Shown: piece after piece, positions 1-9,341 of the stretch
Layout: every line of letters starts with the position of its first letter
Numbering within the stretch: the stretch's first letter is position 1
NCBI GenBank assembly: GCA_029945375.1
Contig: CM057064.1
Location: forward strand, 1,054,001 to 1,118,000
Direction: 5' to 3'
Source: Agaricus subrufescens
Lineage: Eukaryota > Basidiomycota > Agaricomycetes > Agaricales > Agaricaceae
Length of the DNA stretch: 64,000 nt
The notes under the pieces: generated by a model
The model's database searches: none
What the model saw: the letters and a program-made list of their open reading frames with translations, nothing else
What the model was told of the DNA's origin: nothing
Translations under genes and position numbers: made by a program

Positions 1-1422
1 TGGGGGAGATGTCGAAAGAGTCTAGTTTTAAATTGCTGGATACTTATTTTGATAATGGTGGTAATTTTATTGATACTTCGAGCAATTAGTGAGTTGGTCT
101 TTTTTTCTTCTTTGGTTGTGAACTTGGGTTTTGTTGAGGTTTTGTGGTTTGTAGTCAGGATGGTAGTTCGGAAGAGTTTATTGGTGAGTGGGCTGAGAAG
201 CGGGGGATACGTGATCAGCTTTTCATTGCGACAAAGGTGTGTGTGTTGGCTTCCGAGTGTGTATATATACTTGACATTGATATTTTTTTTATAGTATACG
301 AGTGACAAGAACGTGAACGATCCAAGTCGAGAACAAAAAGTCTTGTTCTTCGGAAACAATGCTAAGAATATGAAGCTCACTATTGAGTCTTCTTTGAAGA
401 GACTCAAGACGAGTTATATTGATTTGTTTTATCTTCATTGGTGGGATTGGGAAACGAGTATTGAAGAAGTGATGAGGTATTTGAACGTTCTTGTTCAGCA
501 AGGAAAAGTTTTGTATCTGGTATGTTTTAAACTTGTTTGGGTTCGTCGCTAAATAATTGATGATGTGACAGGGGATTTCTGACAGCCCGGCTTGGGTTGT
601 GGTGAAAGCGAATGCTTATGCTCGGCAACATGGCTTGACGCCTTTTAGTGTATATCAAGGTCGCTGGAATGTGCTGGATCGATCTTTCGAACGTGAGATC
701 ATTTCAATGGCACGCTCCGAAGGTGAGATATTTCATTCTGGTGGTGGCGTGGTCTTGGTATTGACGGCTTCAATGTCTGAAAGGTATGGCACTGGCACCT
801 TGGTCAGTACTCGCTGGCGGGAAATTTAGAACTGATGAAGAAGAGGAGAGGAGAAGGACTACAGGCGAGAAAGGGAGAACTGCATTTGTACCGCAGTGGG
901 AGAGGAATGAAGTGGAGAGAAAGATTTCCAAAGCTTTAGAGAGAGTTGCTTCTGAAGTTGGAGCCAAGCATATAACTTCAGGTGTGTTCGCGATTCCATC
1001 TGCATCATCATACTATTTTTGATAGTGTTGCTGATTTGGGGGCGCTCTGATAAGTCGCAATTGCGTATTTGATGCACAAGACGACATATGTGTTCCCGAT
1101 TATCGGAGGGAGGAAGCCGGAGAATTTGCTGGCTAACCTTGAGGCACTTGATATAACTTTGAGTAAGGAGCATATCAAATATCTGGAGAGTGTGAATGAA
1201 TTTGAGTTGGGATTCCCTGCGGATTTCATTGTGAGTGTCAACTTGTGAAAATCATTGATCTGATAAAAGTGATCGCTGATGGTGATGCTTGTTTTTTTCG
1301 TTTTGTAGGGAGATGGCAGTGTGCGTCCGCCGCTTATGACCATGTTGGTTAGAGGTCATGTCGACAAACAACCACTCCCGGAACCCATCCGACCATTGGT
1401 AAAGAGCGCACAAGGAAACTGA
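1..1422 (+). CDS. Aldo-keto reductase, aryl-alcohol dehydrogenase-like (5' partial)
   Basis: This is a cytosolic NADPH-dependent oxidoreductase of the AKR fold, closest in look to fungal aryl-alcohol dehydrogenases that reduce aromatic aldehydes. The window starts inside the gene. Exons read by splice sites and frame are 1-88, 155-236, 295-519, 572-722, 784-981, 1055-1230 and 1309-1422. Visible marks are [12 protein letters not shown] (catalytic Asp and Tyr region), the [11 protein letters not shown] strand with the active-site His, [19 protein letters not shown], and a late [12 protein letters not shown] segment typical of the cofactor-binding end. No stops remain after joining, so the gene looks functional. 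The exact substrate cannot be read from sequence. It lies 480 bp upstream of the Ent3-like gene on the same strand, with no sign of shared regulation. Confidence 0.85.
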
Positions 1423-1904
1423 TACAATGTCATCGAACAGAAAGTTGTTCTAATATCGTAGCTGCTGTGACAACAAATGTAATATATTCCTCGTCTCGTG
1501 TTTTTCCCTGTATTACCTTTCGAATTTCTCATCGTTGGGCCCGGAGATCGGCGAGGTTCAGAACGCGTGGGAGACACGGGGAGTGATCACAGCCGGGTGT
1601 GACACCCTGCCGGTGACATTCGTTACGAACCTTGCCAGCCATCTGTTCGCGCGCCTTGCTCTCTCTCTTTCCCCTCGTCTGCAAAGCACAAGGGACGGTT
1701 CGAACTCAAGTCACGCGGAAACACTACAGTCTCACGAAGACATTACATCGGAGCTTGATACCTCTTCCCAATCCTGTGAAAGCGATTACTTTGCTGTTAA
1801 CATTACCGGGCCTGTTTCCCCCCTCACACACACTCTGGGTTGGGCTCTCTTGACTGAAGATTATCCATTTTTGAGAAGAGAAGAAGTTGAAGAAGTTGAG
1901 GAAG
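1423..1904. other. Intergenic region, aldo-keto reductase to ent3
   Basis: No gene is seen. It should hold the 3' end of the aldo-keto reductase transcript and the promoter and 5' UTR of the ENTH gene. The last 80 bases are rich in GAAGAAGTTGA-like purine repeats just before the start codon. An open frame at 1535-1912 has no recognisable domain and is probably chance. Confidence 0.5.
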
Positions 1905-4074
1905 ATGGATAGACTCGAATCGTTGGGAAATTCGTTATCTCAAATAACGCTTTATGACATCAAGTCGATGTATACCCAGGTACGAAAGCTTTCTCTCTTA
2001 CACACACATATCCTCTCTCTCTGTCCCCCGCCTCTGTCCCCTCACTCTCGTGTCTCTTACACATACTGATATTCTGTGATTTTTTGCTCTTTCTTCTACC
2101 ATGACAATCATTTGGAATCACTGGCGTTCAATTACGTTGCGGCATTCCCATATCTGAAATCTACTTTGGGGACACGTCCGCATGTTGTACACGTGGGCTT
2201 TTGTGTAAAATCTGAAGGCGAAGAATGTGGTGTTGAATATCAGTGAGACGGAGGCGAAAGTTAGGGAAGCTACGAATGATGATCCTTGGTGAGTCTTTGA
2301 CGACACTCGCTGCTACTTGGTCTGAATGTGTGTATATTATAGGGGTGCTAGTTCGACTCTTATGCAAGACATTGCTCAAGGGTACGTGGGGGCTGTTGTT
2401 CAATATGGCAGGCTGATTGAATGTGTTGTATTATAGGACGTTCAATTTGTGGGTATCCCTTCTTTTTTCTTGGGTGCCCTGTGTTTCTGGAGTCTGATTC
2501 TTTTTTGCTTTGATAGTCAACAGTTCAACGAAATTATGCCATGTATCTATGGCAGGTTTATGGAAAAAGAGGCAAGGCAGTGGCGCCAGATTTACAAAGT
2601 TTGTTTTATCTCTGATTTCTTATGTCACCGTTGATTAATCTGTGTGGTTGGGGTTAGGCGTTGCAGCTGCTTGAGTATTTGATCAAACATGGTTCTGAAC
2701 GTGTAGTCGATGACGCTCGATCACATATATCGACACTCAAAATGTTGAGGAATTTCCATTACATCGATGATAAAGGAAAAGACGAGGGTATCAATGGTAA
2801 ACAATTGGCTTTCATTCTTACTTCTCATCGTATTGATTGATTTTGTGGTATAGTTAGGAACAGGGCGAAGGAGTTGGTTGAGTTGCTTTCGGATGTTGAG
2901 AAGATTCGAGGGGAGAGACGGAAGGCGAAAGCGAATAGGAGCAAATATATTGGGGTTGGGAATGATGGTGGGTATGGAGGTGGGGGTTTTTCGTCTTTTG
3001 ATTCGGGGAGTAGGTATGGTGGGTTTGGGAGTGATTCGTTGGGTGGTGGGCGTGGTGGTCGTGGGAGTCCGAGTAATAATTGGTCGAATGGTATGTTTTG
3101 GATTTATGTCTTTTTGGTTTCGTCTTTGACCTCTGTTGTAGATTATTATGGATCTTCTTCTCGGAGCGGAGGTGGAGGGGGAGGGGGTTTCTCAGATTCG
3201 AGTGGAAGGAGGGGATACGAAGAATATAATGCTGGAGATGATGAAATTTCTACTGGTGGCGGAAGAACTTCGTCATCGTCTGTACATCGGTCTGGGTCTT
3301 TGGGACGACCTTCGATGAGAAAGGGCTCGACGCCGACTGCAGCAGCTAGTCCGATTTCGCCGACGGCGGGGAAGGCACCGGCTGCGCCTGTGGCCAATCT
3401 GTTGGATTTTGATGATGATGACAATGTAGCTGCTGCTCCTGCCCCTGCCGCTGCGACTGGATTGGGGACGAACAAGGCGTTGCCGAATGTTGGATTGGAT
3501 GGTATGCTGGGTTTGACTTTTGTGTGTCGTGGCTGTGTGTTGACGATTTATAGATGATGATTTTGCAGATTTCCAAGCTGCACCCACGACCACTCAGGTG
3601 CCCACTGCCACTGTGACAGCACCAGCTGCGGGGGCAGGGGCGAAGCCTAATTTGATGCAGATGCTGAGTGCGACGCCGATGACGCCTACTGGTCAAACAC
3701 AACAGCAGCAACAACACAGGCCTCTGTCCATGCAGCCCATGTTTGGTGGCACGAGTATGGGTGGCACCACTACCATGGGTGGGGGTGCGCCGATGGTGCC
3801 TACACCCATGCGGACGAACACGACGTCTCCTCAAGCGAGCAGTGCGACCACTGCCAAATCGGGGGGAGGGTTTGATGATTTGTGGAACCTGTCGCTGGCT
3901 TCGACTGGCAAGGCGCCACCCCCGTCTTCTGGCGGGGATGCGCAGGGGAAGAGCATGCGGGATCTGCAGAAGGAGAAGAGCACTGCGGGGCTGTGGGGTG
4001 CCGGGGGATCCAGTGGCGGGCGAGGGTTCGGGGGCGGAGGAGCTAGCCAGGGCGGCGATGACCTGCTGTTGTAG
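1905..4074 (+). CDS. ENT3: Ent3-like ENTH-domain clathrin adaptor
   Basis: Adaptor that binds phosphoinositides and clathrin coat partners during traffic between trans-Golgi and endosomes. Exons: 1905-1979, 2218-2288, 2343-2381, 2437-2448, 2517-2598, 2658-2796, 2854-3090, 3142-3501 and 3554-4074, giving 511 aa. Residues 1-155 form the ENTH domain, with AKNVVLNISETEAKVREATN, NDDPWGASSTLMQDIAQG, LLEYLIKHGSERVVDDARSH and LKMLRNFHYID. The rest is low-complexity: a Gly/Ser block, a Pro/Ala block, and an acidic DDDFADFQ motif at the exon 8/9 join that resembles motifs bound by gamma-ear domains of GGA and AP-1. The fourth exon is only 12 nt but is needed to keep GTFNFQQFNEI in frame. The start was chosen because MDRLESLGNSLSQ fits the family N-terminus. 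Ent3 is preferred over endocytic epsin because no UIM or NPF run is seen. Confidence 0.88.
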
Positions 4075-4282
4075 ATAGTGCTAAATGTCTCAGACCATGT
4101 CCTGCACCATGACTGACAAGCGCGCGAGTGCGCTGGCGAGCTGCCGGCTGGCGCTGGGGGCGGGCAGCTCGTGGGAGGCCGCGGTGAGTCGGGCGCTTAT
4201 CCTTCGGAGCGTGGGCCCAGATCTGGCAAGGCCACGAGGAGATGGCGTTCTGGCCCAAAACTTTTCTCTCTCCCCCGCCCCC

Positions 4283-5583
4283 ATGTCCGACAAGAAGGCG
4301 CGGCCCATCATCACCCCCTCCTCCCTCTCGCGCAGGACCGCCGCCACCACCAGATCCTTTTCCTCCCTCCAGCCGCCCCACATCGTCTACCCCCACGCTC
4401 TTTCCCCCATCGCCGCGAGCCCCGATGCGTCACCCGTGACCCCGACTGTGAGGAGAGTCCATGCCAGATCCGACCCAGAGACGCCGCCGAGGGACCTGAG
4501 GTACGAGGTGCCCCCCGTCCGGAAGAGCTGCTCCAGCGGGTCGGGCAAGCGGAAGGCAGAGGATGTCGAGACCGAGTCTTCTCATGGGACCACATCCAGA
4601 GAGCCGCACCGGGCGACGTTTGCGCCCGAACCCAGAAGTGCGCGCTCCCATTGTCTCTCTTGTTTTCCGAATGACTGATGTTGTTTTTTCTTTCCAGCTC
4701 ATCGCTCCTCGGTCGCATCGACAGCCCCGTCTTCGTATAGACGAAAACGGGCTAGACTCTCTTTGCCTTCTGATCCCCCTTCTAGACCCTCTTCAAAGCT
4801 TGCTATGAGCACTCTGGCTGAATCTCCTAATTCTAAAAGCACGAGTTCTTGGTCGAGTAAGAGAAGTCTTAGGAATTCGGTCCATGATAGTCCCCGACGT
4901 AATTCGAAGCATGCGTCGACGGCGCACGTCAGAAGCAATTCCTTTACTCGCACCGTTTCGCGACAAAGTAATGCCCAAGCATCGACTAGCAGCTGCGTCC
5001 CTGTCAGCATCAATTCGGCAGCGCCGTACAATCTCCATGCGCCCTCGAGACCTAGTCTGTCACAGGCATCTATCCCTATTTCTGCTTTGATCTCGCCTCA
5101 TGCGCCTTCGATACATTCTGGTCCGTCGAGGGGGAAATATCATATGCGGGATCCGAGGAAACCTGGGCCGGTGCAAAGTACTAGTTGGTCGCTGACTTTT
5201 CCGTCAGAGGTGCATAGGGGGGAGAGTAGATGGGAAATGAGGAGTTGGGTGGAGAGGGGTGGTAGTCCGTTGCATGCCTGGCTGTTCTTCCTTGGCTTTG
5301 TTGTGTTTCCGTTTTGGTGGATTGCGAGTTTTGTGGGTGTGCCTAAGACGAGGAGGTTGGCGGATGGGAGTGGTGCTGCTGCTGGGAATGCTGAAAAAGG
5401 CGTTGTGCTGGATGACCCTCAGCTTGAGCATGGTGAGTGTGTATTATTCTATCGGTCTCCTTTTTTTTTTTTACTCAAAATGATATAGATGCCAGATCTT
5501 GGAGGATTAGATGCCGGGTTATGGCTGCTATATCCGTTGTTACGTATATCCCGTTTATCGTTTGTGTCATCATTTTCGCATGA
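4283..5583 (+). CDS. Serine-rich protein with C-terminal membrane segments
   Basis: Conserved-looking fungal protein of unknown function. Exons 4283-4637, 4698-5432 and 5489-5583 give 394 aa. About 270 residues are Ser/Pro/Arg-rich and probably disordered (e.g. SKSTSSWSSKRSLRNS). They are followed by a hydrophobic stretch LHAWLFFLGFVVFPFWWI, a short loop ending DDPQLEHDARSWRIRCRVMA, and a final membrane segment VVTYIPFIVCVIIF. This suggests two C-terminal helices with a long soluble tail. The ATG at 4283 has a good C-rich context (cccccATGtcc). An in-frame ATG at 4085 would overlap the presumed 3' end of ent3 and adds residues of no clear character. The gene is tandem to ent3 with only 208 bp between. 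No enzyme motif is seen. Confidence 0.75.
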
Positions 5584-6723
5584 TGAACGGGACTTTATCG
5601 GCCACAGAACGACAGTACAACGACCGCGATGAACCGACGAGAGAAACTATTTTTATCGATAAGCTACGAGCTTTTATTATCACCCAGGGATCTCTGCGAG
5701 ATCTTGCCCATGTTGGGTTGAAACCACATACCTTCCCGCGCCTCCCCCGCACTACGACTTTGCCGCCGTCACAAATCGGACTTTTGAGAGAATGAAAAGA
5801 GAATATTGAACTTGAATCCCGAGAGATTTGCATTACCCACATTCCTTTTTTTTTTTTGAAGAGAAAAAAAAAAACACCTGACGCTCTTTTTTGTCTTTTT
5901 CCTTCCCATTCTTTTCCGTGTGTTTTTCTCTTATTTAATTTTTGCAGAAAGAAATTTGCAATACTCTCAGCTCGCATCTTGCATTTTATCATATATAACC
6001 CATATATACCTACGCATTTCCTGTTTTTGTTTTTTACGTTGTCCTCGCAACCGCATATGTTATCCAAGTTTTTTTTATATATGGCTTCATTTGTCTTTTC
6101 TTGTTTTTACCTTACACCCCGTATTTTTTTTCTTTCTTAGCTTGAACTGTGTCTCTCGCGCTCTTTTCTTATTTTTTGTGATTACCCCCTCTTGTTTTTG
6201 CTCTTGGTAGTTTGTGTTTTGTTCTTTTTTTGTGAGGGGGGTATAGATAGTTTTTACGTGCCTTGTTGTTGTTATTGTTGTCAGGATGATGCTGTCTTTG
6301 TAGTCGATAGAGAGTTTTTTTCCCTTATGTTTGTGTATATGTTATGATGGGTTCCCTTATTAAAGATGACGTATAATTTGCCTAAAATCGTTTAGGGAAG
6401 AGTCTTTTTGAGTTTTTTGGAATTTACTCTCAGCTCGCAGCTCCGAGAAGCCGGCTCATGAGCATTGTAATTTGTAATTGTAATTCGACACGTGGATGGT
6501 GGTGGGTTGTCATGTTTACGCCGGTCGCCGAGGGTCGGTTGATTGACGTACTAGGTTTTAAGATTTTTTTTTGATGGTATCCGAGGAAGAGTGTTAGGGA
6601 CGTGGCATCGAGATTGTGGAGTGATCAGAGCCTTTTTTGTGTTCTCGAGCGTGTGAAAAAGAGAGAGGGAAGGTTGTCATTATTCTATGGCGCTGACGTC
6701 GTTCAATAGTGTTCTCTTGGGTG
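5584..6723. other. Intergenic region with long T-rich tracts
   Basis: No gene is supported. 5830-6240 is very T-rich with A runs, as expected for a 3' flank. 6480-6700 matches the spacer downstream of F1 (about 15734-15920), for example a shared TTGATGGTATCC start followed by collinear bases, so it is an old copy of the F-box array spacer. Its CpGs (gtatcCGagg, gcatCGag) are TpG or CpA in the other copy. Confidence 0.5.
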
Positions 6724-6800
6724 GGTATCAGTCAGTGGCTATGGTGTTAGTGCTGGTATTGCTCCCGTGGCACAGTTGATTGGTACATTTTTGAAGCTCA
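6724..6800 (+). pseudogene. F-box family remnant F0
   Basis: A short piece resembling the middle of the F-box-like family. The tail of one frame reads GYGVSAGIAPVAQLIGTF, matching VGHGASATLVARIVATF in F5 and VSCGVSSTLVAKLIGMF in F1. The surrounding frame is broken and no other exons are recognisable upstream, so it is a fossil rather than a gene. It shows the array once extended further left. Confidence 0.45.
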
Positions 6801-7186
6801 AGACAAGGCAAACTCCGACTCTGCCTCATTGCACTCATGCTTCTTCAGTAATCGAACCTGACTCAGACGTTCATTCCTTTTTGTTGAGGGTGGCTGGTCA
6901 GCTATGCTCGAAGCGGCTGAACAACACTGAGTCCCCAACATCGTGCCATTTGTCTCATCGCACTCTCACCTTGTCTAACTGAGCTTGGCACACCTTCCGC
7001 ACTTGGAACAGAATCCAACAGGCAATTAGTTGAGAACCAGTCAGAGATACATTGTCTGCCAGTGGTCTGCCAGTGATTCTAATTTTAGATTTCACCTCTT
7101 GATTTGTTTGCGTGAGAAAGTTTGCAGGGTGTTCAATGTTTTGTGATCCCTTTCCTTTCCCTTGATCTCTTCGCCACACCACAATA

Positions 7187-7491
7187 ATGGGAGTCACTGA
7201 CAGAGTGCCCAGCAAAGCCCAAATGTCTAGAATACTCACATCACTGCACACTGATGTCCTGTCTCAGATCCTTGTTCATGTAAACAACATGGATATACTG
7301 CCTGTCATGTCTTCACTTTGATTATGAGCAATGTCTGATATTCAAAAGTCATGCAAAACTTTGTATTATGTAATAATGACATGGCAGTTTTGGTACAATC
7401 GGATTCATCAACTATGTAAAGAATATTTTGTCCTCCCACCTGAAGAAGAAATGGAGGAGTATACCATACCTGAGCTCAAGCAATGGGTTAT
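7187..7491 (+). pseudogene. F-box-like gene F1, left part (split by retroelement)
   Basis: First part of an F-box-like gene. ATG at 7187 is followed by about 40 codons with an F-box core (LTSLHTDVLSQILVHVNNMD). The place of the family's first intron is damaged: the donor region has lost bases and the acceptor AG is now AA. The second exon then begins with a KSCKTLYYVIMTWQFWYN stretch and runs to PPEEEMEEYTIPELKQW before the chromovirus LTR starts at 7492. It continues at 14331 beyond the element. The 5' flank matches that of F3 (about 20670-20765), so F1 and F3 are duplicates. CpG is nearly absent. Confidence 0.8.
7487..7491. repeat. Target site duplication GTTAT, left
   Basis: GTTAT directly abuts the left LTR and recurs at 14331-14335 directly after the right LTR. 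Five base pairs is the usual Ty3/gypsy duplication size. It marks one unshuffled insertion event. Confidence 0.93.
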
Positions 7492-7782
7492 TGTTACGAC
7501 CTTATAGCGATTAGCTCAGGTTGCAACTTAAGGCAAAGGCTTGAGAGCGATAAGGGAATATAGCGAGTTGGTAAAGCGTAAGGGATACAGAGTATAACTA
7601 CGCTACTTATAGAGGAGTCGACTACCTAATAATAGAAGTAGAAAGCGGGCTGAGTAAGTATGCCCGAGGTGTCTGACTAACGATGGGAACAAGTACACGA
7701 AATAGGCAAGGCGAGCATATGGATGTGGAGCGGTAGCATGTGGAGCTGGGTCAGGGGACGATAACAGAAATAGATCGTAACA
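7492..7782 (-). repeat. Chromovirus 3' LTR
   Basis: 291 bp, identical by eye to the copy at 14040-14330. Terminal inverted repeats are TGTTACGAYC/GRTCGTAACA. It is the downstream LTR in the element's minus-strand orientation. Confidence 0.95.
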
Positions 7783-7791
7783 TCACCCTCC
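7783..7791 (-). promoter_or_regulatory. Polypurine tract
   Basis: On the minus strand GGAGGGTGA lies directly against the 3' LTR, the expected place for the plus-strand primer of an LTR retrotransposon. Confidence 0.7.
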
Positions 7792-7822
7792 GTTCAGGCT
7801 TCGGATTCCAATCGAAGCGTTA

Positions 7823-8743
7823 TTAGATATGTGCGAGGAGGTTGTTCAAGAGCTTCCTCTTGGTGTCGGCGACGATCCACTGGTCGGTTTTCTCGTTGAA
7901 ACCGATGAAGTGAGGGGCGTTGTCTCGTCCGCCCACGATGATGCGTGTCGGCAGTCCTTTGAATGTTTCGTCTTTCCCTTTTTTCATCAATAAGACAGTG
8001 AGGATGACGCTCCAGTATGCAAGTCTTTCTTCGGGGGACTTGTATCGGTTGTTGTAGGCGAAACAATAGCTGGTGGGCATTTTGAACTCGGTGGGTACGG
8101 TGGCGTTTGGCATGAAACCCAGATAGTTGTAAAGGGAATCGGCTTCTTCGGCTAGATCGGGGGAATGAATGTTCGAGACGCGGGTCGAGACCGGGGCTGT
8201 GTTTTCTTTATCGGAATCTTCGTCCATGGGATCGTTTTCCCGCCTCGGGGCAGGTACGGGGGTGGGATCAGGGATGGGGATGGGTTCGGTTGGCGGGGTG
8301 TTAGGTCTGGTTTCGGGTTCCAATCGGTAGGGTTTGCAAATTGCGTCTGCAGCTTCTAGTTCTTCGGCAGGTCCTACTCGATCCAAGACGTCGAGCATTC
8401 TGACTGAGTGACAGGCGATTGAGTGGGCGTTGAATTCGATGTGGGTGTTAGTTATTTTGTGCAGTTCGGCGAGGATTTTGTTGAAGTGTTCGGCTACGAT
8501 TCCTTCGTCTCCTCCGCAGAGTCTGATGGGAGCGATTACCGATCCTGCGATGTTCTGGGCGTTGTTGTTCAGTTGTATGATGGAGGCTCCTATTTCACGA
8601 AGTTGGGCCATGGCGTGCAGAACCCTGAGGAGATAGCGGCGTCGGGCTATGGTGGAGTGTCTGCGCTGGATGTAATCTTTGTGCATGGCTTGGTCGACGG
8701 GGATGGCGATGGTGCGGAAGGTCGGGTTGGTGTTAGGGTTCAT
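7823..8743 (-). CDS. Chromovirus accessory ORF3
   Basis: An uninterrupted 306-codon frame between pol and the 3' LTR, the position that env takes in some gypsy elements. It has an ATG start, a helical N-terminal half (e.g. RRRYLLRVLHAMAQLREIGA), a proline-rich linker at about 140-170 (TPPTEPIPIPDPTPVPAP), an acidic MDEDSDKENTAP stretch, and a C-terminal globular-looking part with PEERLAYWSVILTVLLMKKG and FIGFNEKTDQWIVAD. No signal peptide or clear membrane helix is seen, so it is not an envelope protein. I do not recognise the fold. Its length and lack of stops suggest it is, or was until recently, translated. Confidence 0.7.
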   Translation of the reverse strand: MNPNTNPTFRTIAIPVDQAMHKDYIQRRHSTIARRRYLLRVLHAMAQLREIGASIIQLNNNAQNIAGSVIAPIRLCGGDEGIVAEHFNKILAELHKITNTHIEFNAHSIACHSVRMLDVLDRVGPAEELEAADAICKPYRLEPETRPNTPPTEPIPIPDPTPVPAPRRENDPMDEDSDKENTAPVSTRVSNIHSPDLAEEADSLYNYLGFMPNATVPTEFKMPTSYCFAYNNRYKSPEERLAYWSVILTVLLMKKGKDETFKGLPTRIIVGGRDNAPHFIGFNEKTDQWIVADTKRKLLNNLLAHI

Positions 8744-8871
8744 GCTGGCTAAGAGTTCAAGCAGAGGGGCGTATTTAGCTGTGAGCGCAATGTTGGGCAG
8801 ATTGGAATGAGAGAAAGAAAACGAGAAACGGTTTGATTTTATATTATCCCTTCCTCCCTATTAGGCAACTC

Positions 8872-9276
8872 CTACTGTTGCTGGTTGTTTTCTTCTGCCG
8901 GTGCTTCCCATCCATCTCCCCATGTTCCATTTGCGGCCCATCCGTGGGCGTTCGGGTTTATCTCCTCGGTGAGATCTTTCAACTCATCCTCCATCATCTG
9001 CAGCTTCCTAATGATCTTCTTGATCAGGTGCATTTCTCTCCTCATGACCTTGACCATGTGGTCCTTTTCTTCTTCGTTCGCCGGATTTACTCCTCTTGGG
9101 CGATCGTAGATAAGTGGGACGTAGGTATGGGCGTAACGGTTGTCCACATCCGTTACAGCACTGTAGATTTCGATGAGCTCTCGTTTGGCGGAGCTCCGGA
9201 AAGAATCGATGATGAGGTTGTGGTAGGCTTCTTGTTCGGGGGTGGTGAGGGTTTCGGCGGTGTTCTGGGTGCTCAT
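8872..9276 (-). CDS. Chromovirus accessory ORF2
   Basis: A 134-codon open frame just downstream of the pol stop. The first real ATG is at 9276 (MSTQNTAETLT). The frame is open further upstream, to the pol stop, but only with a GTG start. The protein is charged and helical, with a probable coiled coil around EEEKDHMVKVMRREMHLIKK and a Gln/Asn-rich tail. No known domain is recognised. Together with ORF3 it forms a two-gene module after the chromodomain, which standard Ty3-like elements lack. Confidence 0.62.
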   Translation of the reverse strand: MSTQNTAETLTTPEQEAYHNLIIDSFRSSAKRELIEIYSAVTDVDNRYAHTYVPLIYDRPRGVNPANEEEKDHMVKVMRREMHLIKKIIRKLQMMEDELKDLTEEINPNAHGWAANGTWGDGWEAPAEENNQQQ

Positions 9277-9341
9277 GATGTCTTCTTCGAACCAATAGAC
9301 GATGCTATACCGGTGGTTGTGTGGTGGGTTTCCTTTTATAT

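Noticed and set aside
3346..3834. 162-codon antisense frame over ent3, and others at 4043-4396
   Set aside because: They are shadows of a low-complexity Pro/Ala/Gly coding region, rich in Arg/Ser/His, with no domain.
4085..4282. Upstream start for the serine-rich protein
   Set aside because: The extension would begin 11 bp after the ent3 stop and has no family-like character. The ATG at 4283 has a better context.
7823..9276. An env-like gene making the element a retrovirus relative
   Set aside because: Neither extra ORF has a signal peptide, fusion peptide or transmembrane helix.
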